DNA of 64,000 bases, taken from the NCBI RefSeq assembly GCF_022179285.1, contig NZ_BPQO01000001.1:62001-126000 (forward strand), given 5' to 3'. This document shows, in pieces, positions 1 to 11,426 of this stretch (position 1 is its first letter; each line of letters starts with the position of its first letter). The notes beneath the pieces were generated by a model. That model saw only the letters and a program-made list of their open reading frames with translations, was not told the origin of the DNA and made no database searches. A program made the translations under genes and the position numbers. The stretch comes from Methylobacterium hispanicum. Its GTDB lineage: Bacteria; Pseudomonadota; Alphaproteobacteria; Rhizobiales; Beijerinckiaceae.

Positions 1-353
1 AGCGCGATGCGCCCCTCCGCCATGCCCTCGGGCCGGAAGGTCATGGTGGCGACCGGGTGAATCTCGAAGGCGGCGCGCTGCTCCCGCGTCGGACGGAAGA
101 CGCGCTCGCCCGAAGAGGCCGTCTCGGCCCGCTCGGCCGCCTCTTCCGCCGCCTCGCCGCCCCCTGTGAGGTCCCGGACGTAGGCGATCGCCCGCTCGGC
201 CGCGTCGCGCACCGGCTGCGGGAACACGGCCACCGCGGCCACCAGCGCCACGCACAGGAGCAGCGCAGCGGCGACGGGCAGCAGGCCGACCCGGCGCGCG
301 GCGCGCGCCTCGCCGCTGCGGGCTTCGGGCTCCAGAGGATTGCGGGCGTCCAT
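1..353 (-). CDS. Efflux RND transporter periplasmic adaptor (HlyD/CusB-like), N-terminal part, cut by window edge
   Basis: Read on the minus strand from an ATG at 353 and running off the left edge, so only about 117 residues are visible. The start reads MDARNPLEPEARSGEARAAR, followed by a hydrophobic segment at about residues 24-43 (VGLLPVAAALLLCVALVAAV), consistent with a signal anchor. It is then charged and Ala-rich, and ends in a stretch FRPTREQRAAFEIHPV with MTFRPEGMAEGRIA. That pattern (PT..Q...L.I.PV followed by ....F....EG.IA) is typical of the first beta strands of CusB/CzcB-type membrane fusion proteins of RND efflux pumps. The pump gene would lie to the left, outside the window. 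The family call rests on a short stretch and is moderate; another HlyD-type adaptor is possible. Confidence 0.55.
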   Translation of the reverse strand, partial: MDARNPLEPEARSGEARAARRVGLLPVAAALLLCVALVAAVAVFPQPVRDAAERAIAYVRDLTGGGEAAEEAAERAETASSGERVFRPTREQRAAFEIHPVATMTFRPEGMAEGRIA

Positions 354-692
354 CGTGGTCTCGGGGTCGGTCCGCAGCAGGTTCGGCACCGCGGGCCGGC
401 GCGCGATTCGCGCCCGCCTTCGCCTGCTCGCATCGAGACGACCCTTATCGCTTTTCTGTGGCAGAAGAACCGGGCGGCCGACGAGTTTTGACCGCGGTTG
501 CAATTTAGCACTGACGACAATTTGATGAACGCGGCTCGCATCTTGGGCGATGGGCGCACGGCCGCCGTGCCGCCGCCGCGGGCGCCCCCGCCTCCCTGTC
601 CTGACCCGACCTGGATCCTGCCCCGGATCCGGGAGGGCGCTCCCGGGTTGGCCTGAGAGGGTGGGCGGCAAGGGCAGGTGGGAAGAGAGCCG
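354..692. other. Divergent intergenic region with hairpin
   Basis: This is the gap between the minus-strand efflux adaptor and the plus-strand hydrolase. It includes an AT-richer patch (about 490-535) that is the likely site of promoters for both genes, although no clear -35/-10 pair stands out. A perfect hairpin (CCGGGAG, loop GGCG, CTCCCGG) lies at 629-646 in what would be the leader of the hydrolase gene. It has no T-tract, so it is not a standard terminator. No further coding signal was seen. Confidence 0.5.
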
Positions 693-1583
693 ATGGTCCA
701 GCAGATCCCGGTCGATCCGAACGCGCGCGCGGACGACCCGCGCGCCGACGCCGAGCGCGACGACGCCACCCACGAGGTCCGGCCCGACCTCGCCTACCAG
801 CGCCACGTCATCGCCAACGTCGCCTATGTCGGGCGCCCCGGCGAGGCCGGCTGGGTGCTGGTCGATGCGGGCTTTCCCGGCACCCGCGGGCGGATCGAGG
901 AAGCGGCCGAGGCGCGCTTCGGCGGCGCGCGGCCGGCCGCGATCCTGCTCACCCACGGGCATTTCGACCATGTGGGCGTGCTGGAGGACCTGGCGGCGGC
1001 CTGGGACGTGCCGGTCTACGCCCACCGCCTGGAGCGGCCCTATCTCGACGGCAGCGCCGCCTACCCGCCGGGCGACGCGAGCGTCGGCGGCGGCGCGATG
1101 GCGCTGGCCTCGCCGCTCTTCCCGACCAAGCCCGTGAACGTCGCCGCGCAGCTGCGCGACCTGCCCGAGGACGGCAGCATCCCGGACTTGGCCGGCTGGC
1201 GCTGGATCCACACGCCCGGCCACTCCCCGGGCCACGTCTCGTTCTGGCGGGAGAGCGACCGAGCGCTGATCGCGGGCGATGCCTTCATCACCACGGCGAG
1301 CGAATCGGCCTACGAGTCGATCGTGCAGACCCCCGAGATCCACGGGCCGCCCAAATACCTGACCATCGACTGGCCAGCGGCGCGCGACTCGGTCCGGGCG
1401 CTCGCCGCCCTGAAGCCGGACCTCGCCGTCACCGGGCACGGCCGCGCGCTGGCCGGCACCGAGTTGCGGCGCGGCCTCGAGGCGCTCGCGGCGGATTTCG
1501 ACCGCATCGCCGTTCCGGACCAGGGCCGCTACGTCGAGCGGCCCAACCGCGCCGAGGACGGCTCGGCCTACCGGTCACCCTGA
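693..1583 (+). CDS. MBL-fold metallo-hydrolase
   Basis: A 296-residue soluble protein of the metallo-beta-lactamase fold. The zinc-binding motif THGHFDHVG gives H88, H90, D92 and H93. Further ligands are likely in TPGHSPGHV (about 178-186), in the GDAF stretch near 201-204, and in the late TGHG (about 247-250). This layout matches glyoxalase II-like and general MBL hydrolases; the substrate cannot be told. The ATG at 693 is preferred over an in-frame GTG at 678 because GGGAAGAGAG sits just before 693. The gene stands alone between a divergent and a convergent neighbour. The C-terminus is short and charged. Confidence 0.85.
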   Translation: MVQQIPVDPNARADDPRADAERDDATHEVRPDLAYQRHVIANVAYVGRPGEAGWVLVDAGFPGTRGRIEEAAEARFGGARPAAILLTHGHFDHVGVLEDLAAAWDVPVYAHRLERPYLDGSAAYPPGDASVGGGAMALASPLFPTKPVNVAAQLRDLPEDGSIPDLAGWRWIHTPGHSPGHVSFWRESDRALIAGDAFITTASESAYESIVQTPEIHGPPKYLTIDWPAARDSVRALAALKPDLAVTGHGRALAGTELRRGLEALAADFDRIAVPDQGRYVERPNRAEDGSAYRSP

Positions 1584-1628
1584 GGCGGGCCGACCCCGGC
1601 CCCGGCCCCGACGGGCCGGCCGCTTCCC

Positions 1629-2030
1629 TCAATGGGCCGGCAGCGGACCGGCCGTCGGGCGGCCCCGCATCGCGAGGGCCGTCGCGGCCGCCCCGACGAC
1701 CTCCACCAGCGCGAAGGCGAGGAGCGGCATCGGGGCGAGGTCGGCCATCACCAAGAGGACGAAGGCGGCGGCGAGGCAGGTCCGGACGACGACGCTCGCG
1801 CCGATCAGCGGCCGGTCCTCGTGCCGCGCGAACAGCGCGTCGTAGGCGGCGAAGCAGAGCATCAGGAGCCCGACGACCCGGAAGAGGTAGGGCTCGCCCG
1901 CCACGCCGAGCAGCCGCGCCACGCCCTCGGGGGCGAGCAGGAACGCGAGGCCGGCGGCGGTGAGGTAGGCGGCGTGGGCGATGACGGTCCTGGCCGGCGC
2001 GCTCATGCCGGCCTTCATGGCGGCTCCCAT
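1629..2030 (-). CDS. Small integral membrane protein of unknown function
   Basis: A 133-residue protein with about four hydrophobic segments (roughly residues 12-33, 40-62, 70-93 and 98-120), so an inner-membrane protein. It begins MGAAMKAGMSAPARTVIAHA and ends with a short polar tail. The ATG at 2030 is chosen because GGAGG lies six bases upstream; a TTG at 2057 would add nine residues but would have to contain that ribosome site. It resembles small four-helix membrane proteins of methylobacteria, but no family is recognised with certainty. It is convergent with the MBL gene. Confidence 0.65.
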   Translation of the reverse strand: MGAAMKAGMSAPARTVIAHAAYLTAAGLAFLLAPEGVARLLGVAGEPYLFRVVGLLMLCFAAYDALFARHEDRPLIGASVVVRTCLAAAFVLLVMADLAPMPLLAFALVEVVGAAATALAMRGRPTAGPLPAH

Positions 2031-2244
2031 GGCGAACCTCCGCAGAAGATCTTGCAAGTAACCGTTTGCGCAAGATTATTACACACCCAGCCCGAAGAGC
2101 GCCGAAATCACGCATGTTAATGCCACCCCGGACGATCCCGTCGGTCCGGCTCGATACGGATCACGCGGTCTGAAACATCCACCCGCGGCGGGATGTTGCG
2201 CCGCACCGCCGAGACGTGCTTTGATCATCGCGTCCGCTAAAGGC

Positions 2245-2425
2245 GATACGGGAGAGCCCAGTCCGGCCGGAGACGGTCGGGCATGGCGCCGACGGAGCAA
2301 CCACCCCCGGAAACTCTCAGGCACAATCACCGTATCGTTGGACAATCTGGAGAGAGGCGCCCTCGGGCGTCCACCGAAGGAGAAACCTCGCGGCGCGAGC
2401 CCGGGGGAAGCTCTCAGGTAACCGC
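2245..2425 (+). promoter_or_regulatory. Tandem glycine riboswitch upstream of gcvT
   Basis: Two glycine aptamers in a row. The first has GGGAGAG at about 2250, GCCGACGGAGCAA at 2288-2300 and AAACTCTCAGGCAC at 2311-2324. The second has CTGGAGAGAGGCG at 2348-2360, CACCGAAGGAGAAACC at 2372-2387 and GAAGCTCTCAGGTAACC at 2407-2423. These are the conserved blocks of the glycine riboswitch, and the short linker is typical of the two-aptamer form. It is followed 70 bases later by gcvT, the expected target: glycine binding turns on glycine cleavage. The segment 2425-2482 downstream can fold (CGACAG at 2425 pairs with CTGTCG at 2477), closing just before the GGAG ribosome site, so control of translation is plausible but inferred. 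Confidence 0.93.
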
Positions 2426-2494
2426 GACAGATGGGGGCAGGCCGGAAACGCGCGTGAGGCGCCTTCCGGACGCACGCTGTCGTGGAGAATCCGG

Positions 2495-3637
2495 ATGTCG
2501 GCACAATCCGTCGAGACCGCCCCCCTTCTCAAGACCCCGCTGGACGACCTGCATCGGCGCCTGGGCGCCCGGATGGTGCCGTTCGCCGGCTACGCCATGC
2601 CGGTGCAGTACCCGGCGGGGCTGCTCAAGGAGCATCTGCACACCCGCGCCGCCGCGGGCCTGTTCGACGTCTCGCATATGGGTCAGGTCGCCCTCCGGGC
2701 CGGCGATGTGGCGGAGGCCGCCCGGGCCCTGGAGGCGCTGGTCCCGGCCGACATCCTCGGGCTGAAGCCGGGGCGCCAGCGCTACGGCCTGCTCACCGAC
2801 GGGCAGGGCGGCATCCTGGACGACCTGATGGCTGCCCATCTCGGCGACCGGCTCGTCCTCGTGGTCAACGCGGCGAACAAGACGGCCGACCTCGCGCATC
2901 TGCGGGCCAGCCTGCCCGCCTCGGTCACGGTCGAGGAACTGCCCCGCGCGCTCCTCGCCCTGCAGGGGCCGGGCGCGGAGGCGGCGCTCGCCCGGCTCGC
3001 GCCGGAGGTCGCCGCGATGCGCTTCATGGATGCGCGGGCGGTGGACATCCTGGGCGCCGCCTGCGTCGTCACCCGCTCCGGCTACACGGGGGAGGACGGG
3101 TTCGAGATCTCGACGCCGGAGGCGTCGGCCGAGCCGATCGCCGAGGCGCTGCTCGCCGACCCGGCCGTGCTGCCGATCGGACTCGGCGCCCGCGATTCCC
3201 TGCGTCTCGAGGCGGGCCTCTGCCTGCACGGCGCCGACATCGACGCGACGACGAGCCCGGTCGAGGCCGCCCTCGGCTGGGCGATCTCGCCGGCCCGGCG
3301 CCGCGGCGGGGCCCGTCCGGGCGGCTTCCCGGGCGCCGAGCGGATCCTCGCCGAGCTGGCGGCGGGCACCGGGCGCCGCCGCGTCGGCCTGCTCGCCGAG
3401 GGTCGCGCCCCCGTGCGGGCCGGCGCGCCGCTCTTCGCCGACGACGAGGGGAAACCCGTCGGCCACGTCACCTCCGGCGGCTTCGGGCCGAGCCTCGGGG
3501 CGCCCGTCGCCATGGGCTACCTGCCCTGCGGCCTGACCGAGCCCGGCACCCGGGTCCGGGCCGAGGTGCGCGGCCAGCGCCTGCCCCTCACCGTCGCCCC
3601 CCTCCCCTTCCTCCCCGCCGGCTTCAAGCGCGGCTGA
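2495..3637 (+). CDS. gcvT: Aminomethyltransferase, T protein of the glycine cleavage system
   Basis: A 380-residue cytosolic enzyme. It takes the aminomethyl group from lipoyl-GcvH and transfers it to tetrahydrofolate, releasing ammonia and giving 5,10-methylene-THF. The N-terminal half carries the folate-binding fold, with [16 protein letters not shown] near residues 21-36 and [15 protein letters not shown] near 57-71. The stretch [12 protein letters not shown] near 193-204 and [18 protein letters not shown] near 231-248 are hallmarks of the family. The C-terminal barrel ends with [14 protein letters not shown]. Length fits the family (E. coli about 364). The start is ATG with GGAG eight bases before it. 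It is the first gene after the glycine riboswitch and is followed by gcvH after 20 bases and then gcvP. Confidence 0.96.
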   Translation: MSAQSVETAPLLKTPLDDLHRRLGARMVPFAGYAMPVQYPAGLLKEHLHTRAAAGLFDVSHMGQVALRAGDVAEAARALEALVPADILGLKPGRQRYGLLTDGQGGILDDLMAAHLGDRLVLVVNAANKTADLAHLRASLPASVTVEELPRALLALQGPGAEAALARLAPEVAAMRFMDARAVDILGAACVVTRSGYTGEDGFEISTPEASAEPIAEALLADPAVLPIGLGARDSLRLEAGLCLHGADIDATTSPVEAALGWAISPARRRGGARPGGFPGAERILAELAAGTGRRRVGLLAEGRAPVRAGAPLFADDEGKPVGHVTSGGFGPSLGAPVAMGYLPCGLTEPGTRVRAEVRGQRLPLTVAPLPFLPAGFKRG

Positions 3638-3657
3638 ACCCTCCCGGAGCCAGACCC

Positions 3658-4020
3658 ATGCTGAGATACACCCAGGAGCACGAGTGGCTGCGGCGCAAGG
3701 GCGACGTCGTCACGGTCGGCATCACCGCGCACGCCGCCGAGCAGCTCGGCGACCTCGTCTTCATCGAGCTCCCGAGGGTCGGGGCGAAGCTCACCCAGGG
3801 CGCCTCCGCCGCGGTGGTCGAGTCGGTCAAGGCCGCCTCCGACGTCTACGCGCCGCTCGACGGCGAGGTGACGGAGATCAACGAGGCGGTGGTGACGAAC
3901 CCCGAGAGCGTCGGCTCCGACCCCGAGGGCGAGGGCTGGCTCTACCGGATGCGGCTCGAGGATCCCGCCGCCTTCGAGGCCCTGATGGACGCGGCGGCCT
4001 ACGCCGCCCTGCCGAAATGA
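3658..4020 (+). CDS. gcvH: Glycine cleavage system H protein
   Basis: A 120-residue lipoyl carrier protein that shuttles the aminomethyl intermediate between GcvP, GcvT and the L protein. It starts [15 protein letters not shown], the usual H-protein opening, and has the lipoylation motif ESVKAASD with K58 as the modified lysine. [19 protein letters not shown] residues 21-35 (here [12 protein letters not shown]) and the C-terminal GEGWLYRM are also conserved. It is the middle gene of gcvT-gcvH-gcvP, with gcvP starting only 11 bases after its stop. A longer frame that seems to join gcvH and gcvP is out of frame with this gene and is an artefact. Confidence 0.97.
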   Translation: MLRYTQEHEWLRRKGDVVTVGITAHAAEQLGDLVFIELPRVGAKLTQGASAAVVESVKAASDVYAPLDGEVTEINEAVVTNPESVGSDPEGEGWLYRMRLEDPAAFEALMDAAAYAALPK

Positions 4021-4031
4021 GGGAGGGGCCC

Positions 4032-6872
<2,841 letters not shown>

Positions 6873-6883
6873 GGCGGACCCGG

Positions 6884-6907
6884 CCCTCCCCCGTTCGCGG
6901 GGGAGGG
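6884..6907 (+). terminator. GC hairpin after gcvP
   Basis: A perfect 10-bp stem (CCCTCCCCCG, loop TTCG, CGGGGGAGGG) begins 11 bases after the gcvP stop. The UUCG loop makes it very stable. There is no T-tract, so it may act with Rho or as an RNA-end stabiliser rather than as a classic terminator. Confidence 0.5.
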
Positions 6908-6978
6908 TTGGCGCAGGGCTCCCGCGCGGCGTAGATCCGGCCGGCGCCGCTGTCCGGGCGCACAAGGGAGTCCTACCC

Positions 6979-7908
6979 ATGCCTCTCGACGCGTCCGCAC
7001 GCGGCGTCTACCCGATCGCCCCGACGCCGTTCCACCCGGACGGCCGGATCGACTTCGACTCGATCGACCGGCTGACCGAATTCTACCTCGGCTGCGGCGC
7101 CACGGGCCTGACGGTGCTCGGCGTGATGGGCGAGGCACCGAAGCTCGACCACGCGGAGGGCCTCGCGGTCGCCACCCGCTTCATCCGGCGCGCCGGCAAC
7201 CTGCCGGTGATCGTCGGCGTCTCGGCGCCGGGTTTCGCCGCGATGGCCGGGCTTGCCCGCGCCGGCATGGAGGCGGGTGCGGCCGGCGTGATGATCGCGC
7301 CGCCCAACACCCTGCGCACCGACGACCAGATCGCGACGTATTATCGGCAGGCGGCCGAGGCGATCGGCCCCGACGTACCCTTCGTGATCCAGGACTATCC
7401 GCTGAATTTCTCCGTGGTGATGACGCCTGGCGTGATCCGCCGCATCGTCCAGGAGAACGCCAACTGCGTCATGCTGAAACACGAGGACTGGCCGGGCCTG
7501 GAGAAGATCTCGCAGCTCCGCGCCTTCGAAGCCGACGGGGCGATGCGCCGCATCTCGATCCTCTGCGGCAACGGCGGCCTGTTCCTCGATTTCGAGTGCG
7601 AGCGCGGGGCCGACGGCGCCATGACCGGCTACGCCTTCCCCGACATGCTGATGGATGTGGTGCGCCTCGCACAGGCCGGCGAGCGCGACCGCGCCCACGA
7701 CCTGTTCGACGCGCATCTGCCCCTGTTGCGCTACGAGCAGCAGCCGGGCGTCGGCCTCGCGATCCGCAAATACGTGATGGCCCGGCGCGGCCTCATCGCC
7801 TCGGACGCACAGCGCAAGCCCGCTGGCGGCATGAGCGCCACCGCCCGCGCGGAGGTCGAATACCTGCTCGCCCGCCTCGCCCGGCACGATCCCCGCGCGG
7901 CGGTCTGA
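6979..7908 (+). CDS. Dihydrodipicolinate synthase family (DapA/NanA-like) aldolase or hydratase
   Basis: A 309-residue class I aldolase-type TIM barrel. The Schiff-base lysine is K167 in CVMLKHED and the partner tyrosine is Y140 in QDYP (most DapA proteins have YN.P). The N-terminal GVYPIAPTPFHPDGRIDFDS and the GVMGEAPKL motif (in place of the usual GTTGE) show family membership but departure from housekeeping DapA. It is therefore more likely a catabolic member (sugar-acid or hydroxyproline-type aldolase/hydratase) than the lysine-pathway enzyme. Start ATG with AAGGGAG ten bases upstream. It lies 106 bases after gcvP on the same strand, past a hairpin, so co-regulation with glycine cleavage is possible but unproven. 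Confidence 0.85.
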   Translation: MPLDASARGVYPIAPTPFHPDGRIDFDSIDRLTEFYLGCGATGLTVLGVMGEAPKLDHAEGLAVATRFIRRAGNLPVIVGVSAPGFAAMAGLARAGMEAGAAGVMIAPPNTLRTDDQIATYYRQAAEAIGPDVPFVIQDYPLNFSVVMTPGVIRRIVQENANCVMLKHEDWPGLEKISQLRAFEADGAMRRISILCGNGGLFLDFECERGADGAMTGYAFPDMLMDVVRLAQAGERDRAHDLFDAHLPLLRYEQQPGVGLAIRKYVMARRGLIASDAQRKPAGGMSATARAEVEYLLARLARHDPRAAV

Positions 7909-7929
7909 CGCGTCGCGCGGCGTGCGGCC

Positions 7930-8439
7930 TCAGCCCTTCGTAGCGGTGACCGCCAGCTCGGGCCGGTGGTTCAGGGTCTGGAACACCACGCAGTAACGCT
8001 CGGTCAGCTTGAGGAGCTGGTCGAGCTTCTCCTGCGGCGCGTCCGTGTCGAGGGTGAAGCTGAGGCGGATGGCGCGGAAGCCCACCGGCGCCTCCTTGTC
8101 GACGCCGAGCGTGCCGCGGAAATCGAGGTCGCCCTCGGCGCTCACCTGCCCCGAGCGCAGCGGGATCTCCAGGGCGGTCGCGACCGCCTTCAGGGTCACG
8201 CCCGCGCAGGCGACGAGCGCCTCGAGCAGCATGTCGCCGGAGCAGAGCTCTGCGCCGGAGCCTCCCGTCGCCGGGTGCAGGCCCGCCACCGCCAGGGCTC
8301 GCCCGGTCTCGACCTTGCAGGCGACGCCCGTGTCGTCGAGCGAGCCCTTGGCCCGCAGGGTGACGACGGCGGAATCGGGGCTCTGGCGGTACTGGTCCTT
8401 CAGCGGCGCCTGAAGCGCGCGCAGGCTGGTGGCGTCCAT
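7930..8439 (-). CDS. OsmC family peroxiredoxin-like protein
   Basis: A 169-residue cytosolic protein. The two redox cysteines of the OsmC/Ohr fold are visible: one in ELCSGDMLLEALVACAG (about residues 64-80) and one in LTERYCVVFQTL (about 145-156). The C79 stretch (VACAGVTLKAVA) matches the helix that carries the active-site cysteine. Members reduce organic hydroperoxides; this sequence is closer to general OsmC proteins than to Ohr. It is convergent with the DapA-family gene, 21 bases apart, and stands alone. Confidence 0.88.
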   Translation of the reverse strand: MDATSLRALQAPLKDQYRQSPDSAVVTLRAKGSLDDTGVACKVETGRALAVAGLHPATGGSGAELCSGDMLLEALVACAGVTLKAVATALEIPLRSGQVSAEGDLDFRGTLGVDKEAPVGFRAIRLSFTLDTDAPQEKLDQLLKLTERYCVVFQTLNHRPELAVTATKG

Positions 8440-8600
8440 CGGGGCGTTCCTTCGTTGTTGGCCCCAAGCGGTTAGCCGCTGGCGCGTCGGGGCTCAACCG
8501 GGAGGGGACGCCTCGGCGACGTACGGGCGCGGCGGCGCGCACCGCCAGGACGACGCCGGAGAGGGATACAGGAAGGCGGACGGGTCGGGGCGGTCGCCGC

Positions 8601-9227
8601 TCAGCTCTTCTTGCGGAACGCGTCGAGGCTGACCACCTCTGCGCCGCTCTCCTCGCCCTCGCCCTCCTTGCGGGCGGGGCGGGCGGGCTTGTCCTCGCCC
8701 TTGTTCCCCTGCGCGGCCGGGGCGGGCAGCACCTTGGGAACGCTGCTGCCGACGGTCGCGAGCCCGGCGCCCTTCGGCTTCAGCTCGCTCGGCTCCGAGG
8801 CGGCCCCGCGCGGGCCCGCGCCCTTGGCGGCGGCCGGGTGCTCGTCCTCGCCCTCGGGCGCCTCGGCGTTCTCGTTCAGGTCGAACTTCAGGCCGAACTG
8901 GACGGAGGGGTCGAAGAAGCCCGTCAGCGCGTCGAAGGGCACCAGCAGGCGCTCGGGCACGCCCGAGAAGGACAGGCCGACCTCGAAGGCGTGCTCGGTG
9001 ACGCCAAGGTCCCAGAACTGGTGCTGGAGCACGATCGTCATGTCCTGCGGGTACTTCTCGCGAAGCGCCTGCGACATGCGCACGCCCGGGGCCTCCGTCC
9101 GGAAGGAGACGTAGAAGTGGTGCTCGCCCATCAGCCCGTCCCGGGCCGCGTCGGTCAGCACCTTGCGCACGACGCCCCGGAGGGCTTCCTGGACGAGGAG
9201 GTCGTAGCGGATCAGATCGTCTGCCAT
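8601..9227 (-). CDS. sspB: SspB, alphaproteobacterial ClpXP adaptor
   Basis: A 208-residue adaptor that holds ssrA-tagged proteins and hands them to the ClpXP protease. Residues 1-115 form the tag-binding domain: it starts MADDLIRYDLLVQEALRG and includes HHFYVSFRTEAPGV, QHQFWDLGVTEHAFEVGLSF and VPFDALTGFFDPSVQFGL. The middle is a low-complexity acidic and Pro/Ala-rich linker. The last residues, EVVSLDAFRKKS, fit the short ClpX-binding tail found at the end of SspB proteins. The gene lies directly downstream of the ssrA gene on the same strand, with a terminator-like hairpin between them. Confidence 0.93.
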   Translation of the reverse strand: MADDLIRYDLLVQEALRGVVRKVLTDAARDGLMGEHHFYVSFRTEAPGVRMSQALREKYPQDMTIVLQHQFWDLGVTEHAFEVGLSFSGVPERLLVPFDALTGFFDPSVQFGLKFDLNENAEAPEGEDEHPAAAKGAGPRGAASEPSELKPKGAGLATVGSSVPKVLPAPAAQGNKGEDKPARPARKEGEGEESGAEVVSLDAFRKKS

Positions 9228-9292
9228 CTGCGGTCGTGCTGCCCGGCGTCCTCGGCCCGACGACCTTGACCGCGTGTGCGGACGATGCCGTT

Positions 9293-9334
9293 CGGAAAAA
9301 CTGAAAGTGGAGGCTTCTGTTGCCAGGTGCCTCC
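9293..9334 (-). terminator. Rho-independent terminator of ssrA
   Basis: On the minus strand GGAGGC and GCCTCC (9334-9329 and 9314-9309) form a stem with a 14-base loop, followed by ACTTTCAGTTTTTCC (9308-9294). The stem plus T-run directly after the tmRNA coding piece fits an intrinsic terminator. It would separate the ssrA transcript from sspB, whose start is 66 bases further on. Confidence 0.75.
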
Positions 9335-9615
9335 GAACCCCGCCTATGCGGTGCTACCCGCTAGGACTTCAGGTCGGTATTGGGGACCGCTTACGCAGCC
9401 ACCGCCACCGGAGCAAAGTTGTCGTTGGCAACTATTGCAAAGGCCCGATAACGGCGGAACCATGCCGAGCGAAAGCTCTACCTTTACGCCCTCGTCGATC
9501 CTATTTCGCCCCCGCCGAAGCACAGGCCGGTCCACGCGCGCCTTGCGGCAGCATGTCCTGGGCTCGGGTGGAGGCGCCGGGTACCGCCCCCGGGTCCGAT
9601 AGGTTTATTCCGAAG
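9335..9615 (-). ncRNA. ssrA: Permuted two-piece tmRNA (ssrA)
   Basis: Transcribed leftwards. The acceptor piece comes first. A CCGGG..CCCGG arm followed by CGCCTCC and ACC ends at about 9567. After a short spacer of about 53 bases the coding piece begins at 9513 with GGGGGCGAAATAGGATCGACG. GGGGGCG and CGCCTCC pair into a 7-bp acceptor stem with one G-U. The tag frame 9429-9391 encodes ANDNFAPVAVAA followed by TAA, the known alphaproteobacterial proteolysis tag. This order (acceptor, spacer, coding) is the circularly permuted form known from alphaproteobacteria. The encoded 3' end reads ACCC, so the final A of CCA would have to be added after transcription. A weak promoter (TTGCCG at 9651, GCGATA at 9627) is possible. 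The outer limits are estimates. Confidence 0.93.
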
Positions 9616-9697
9616 AACGTTTATCGCCATAGCCGGCCTCGCGACCGGCAAGGGGAATATAGAGGGGATCGCCCCGGTTTTGAAGCCCGATCCTGTC

Positions 9698-10531
9698 ATG
9701 TCGATGCCGGATCCCGCGCCTGTTGCCGGAAGCGCCCAGTCGCCCCTGCCCGCGCCGGCCCCGCGGCCGTCCGGATGGCGCGCCGGGCTGCACCTCCTCG
9801 GGACGCTGGCCCTCGTCCCGCTCTATCTCGGGGCCGCCAGCCTGATGGCGCTCGCCTGCGTGCGGGTGGGTGCCGACCTCATCGCCGGGATCGACCCCTT
9901 CCTGCCCCCCAACCGCCGGCCGTTCATCGGCGCGATGGCGCTCGCCCGGCGGGAACTCGCGGTGGACATCCTGCGCCAGGTCTTCCTGGCCGGGCTCGTG
10001 CTCGGCACGGCCCTGTGGTGGGACGGCGCGGGCTGGCGCGCGCGGCTCGCTCTCGACCGCGAGCGGCCGAACGGCATGCGGGCGCGCAACCTCCTCCTCG
10101 TCCTGCTGCTCTGGCCGCTCGCACACATCCTCTGGGTAAGCACCACCGCGACCCTGTTCGGCACGAGCTTCGGCCAGGGCACGCGGCTGTCGCCTCTGCT
10201 CACCCCCGCCGCGGTCGCGGCCTGGCTCGCCTACGTGGTGGTGCTGGCCCCGCTCGCCGAGGAGCTGCTGATGCGCGGCGAGATCTTTCGCCGCGCCCGC
10301 GCCGTCCTGGGCCCCGCCGCCGCGATCCTGCTCACGGCCGCAATCTTCGCCATCGCCCACATCTCGGTCTCGGGTCCGTCGGGCTTGAGCCTCGCCCGAC
10401 CGGTCTCGCTGCTGCCGCTGGCGCTCGCCCTCGGAATCCTGCGCTGGCGCACCGGCCGCCTCTGGCCCTGCATCGCGCTGCACGGCTGGAGCAACCTCGC
10501 GCTGATCGCCTACGTGCTCTGGCCGGGATGA
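9698..10531 (+). CDS. CPBP family intramembrane glutamic endopeptidase
   Basis: A 277-residue polytopic membrane protein with about seven hydrophobic segments. The three CPBP (Abi/CAAX-type) motifs are visible: [12 protein letters not shown] (the EE...R glutamate pair, about residues 187-198), FAIAHIS with the first histidine, and HGWSNLAL near the C-terminus (the H...N motif). Bacterial members cleave prenylated or other membrane proteins or act in membrane quality control; the substrate here is unknown. The ATG at 9698 is the most likely start (a second ATG follows two codons later), although no strong ribosome site is seen. It is divergent from ssrA. Confidence 0.85.
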   Translation: MSMPDPAPVAGSAQSPLPAPAPRPSGWRAGLHLLGTLALVPLYLGAASLMALACVRVGADLIAGIDPFLPPNRRPFIGAMALARRELAVDILRQVFLAGLVLGTALWWDGAGWRARLALDRERPNGMRARNLLLVLLLWPLAHILWVSTTATLFGTSFGQGTRLSPLLTPAAVAAWLAYVVVLAPLAEELLMRGEIFRRARAVLGPAAAILLTAAIFAIAHISVSGPSGLSLARPVSLLPLALALGILRWRTGRLWPCIALHGWSNLALIAYVLWPG

Positions 10532-10622
10532 GTACCGTGCCGCTCCGGCACAGGCCTCCGTCCACACCCGCGGGAATGCGTTGAGGCCCCGCCCTGATAT
10601 GATCCCGCGCGAGAGAGGGATC

Positions 10623-11417
10623 ATGCAAGCCTACCACGACCTGCTGCGCCGCATCCTCGACCATGGCGTCTCGAAGGAGGACCGCACCGGCACCGGCACC
10701 CTGTCGGTGTTCGGCCACCAGATGCGCTTCGACCTCAGCGAGGGCTTCCCGCTCGTTACCACGAAGCGGCTGCACCTGCGCTCGATCATCCACGAGCTGC
10801 TCTGGTTCCTCACCGGCGACACCAACGTGCGGGCGCTGCAACAGAACGGCGTCACCATCTGGGACGAGTGGGCGGACGAGCACGGCGATCTCGGCCCCGT
10901 CTACGGCAAGCAGTGGCGCTCCTGGGAGAAGCCGTCAGGCGGCACCGTCGACCAGATCGCCTGGGTGGTGGACGAGATCCGCCGCAACCCGGATTCGCGC
11001 CGCCTCGTCGTCTCGGCCTGGAACCCGGCCGACCTCGACCGGATGGCGCTGGCGCCCTGCCACTGCCTGTTCCAGTTCTACGTCGCGCAAGGCCGGCTCT
11101 CCTGCCAGCTCTACCAGCGCTCGGCCGACGCCTTCCTCGGCGTGCCCTTCAACATCGCGAGCTACGCGCTGCTCACCCACATGATAGCGCAGGCCACAGA
11201 CCTCGCGCCCGGCGACTTCGTGCACAGCTTCGGCGACGCCCACCTCTACCGGAACCACCTGGAGCAGACGCAAGTACAGCTCACCCGCGAGCCCCGCCCC
11301 CTGCCCCGCCTGCGGCTGAACCCGGCGGTGCGCGACCTCTTCGCCTTCCGCTTCGAGGACATCGCGATCGAGGGCTATGAGCCGCACCCCGCGATCGCCG
11401 CGCCGGTCGCCGTCTGA
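10623..11417 (+). CDS. thyA: Thymidylate synthase
   Basis: A 264-residue enzyme, exactly the length of E. coli ThyA. It methylates dUMP to dTMP using methylene-THF. The nucleophile is C146 in [12 protein letters not shown]. Also present are the dUMP phosphate-binding RTGTGT (21-26), [20 protein letters not shown] and [11 protein letters not shown]. The ATG has GAGAGAGGGATC directly before it. It is followed by folA after nine bases, a standard pairing, since ThyA oxidises the folate that DHFR must reduce. Confidence 0.98.
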   Translation: MQAYHDLLRRILDHGVSKEDRTGTGTLSVFGHQMRFDLSEGFPLVTTKRLHLRSIIHELLWFLTGDTNVRALQQNGVTIWDEWADEHGDLGPVYGKQWRSWEKPSGGTVDQIAWVVDEIRRNPDSRRLVVSAWNPADLDRMALAPCHCLFQFYVAQGRLSCQLYQRSADAFLGVPFNIASYALLTHMIAQATDLAPGDFVHSFGDAHLYRNHLEQTQVQLTREPRPLPRLRLNPAVRDLFAFRFEDIAIEGYEPHPAIAAPVAV

Positions 11418-11426
11418 GGAGATCCG

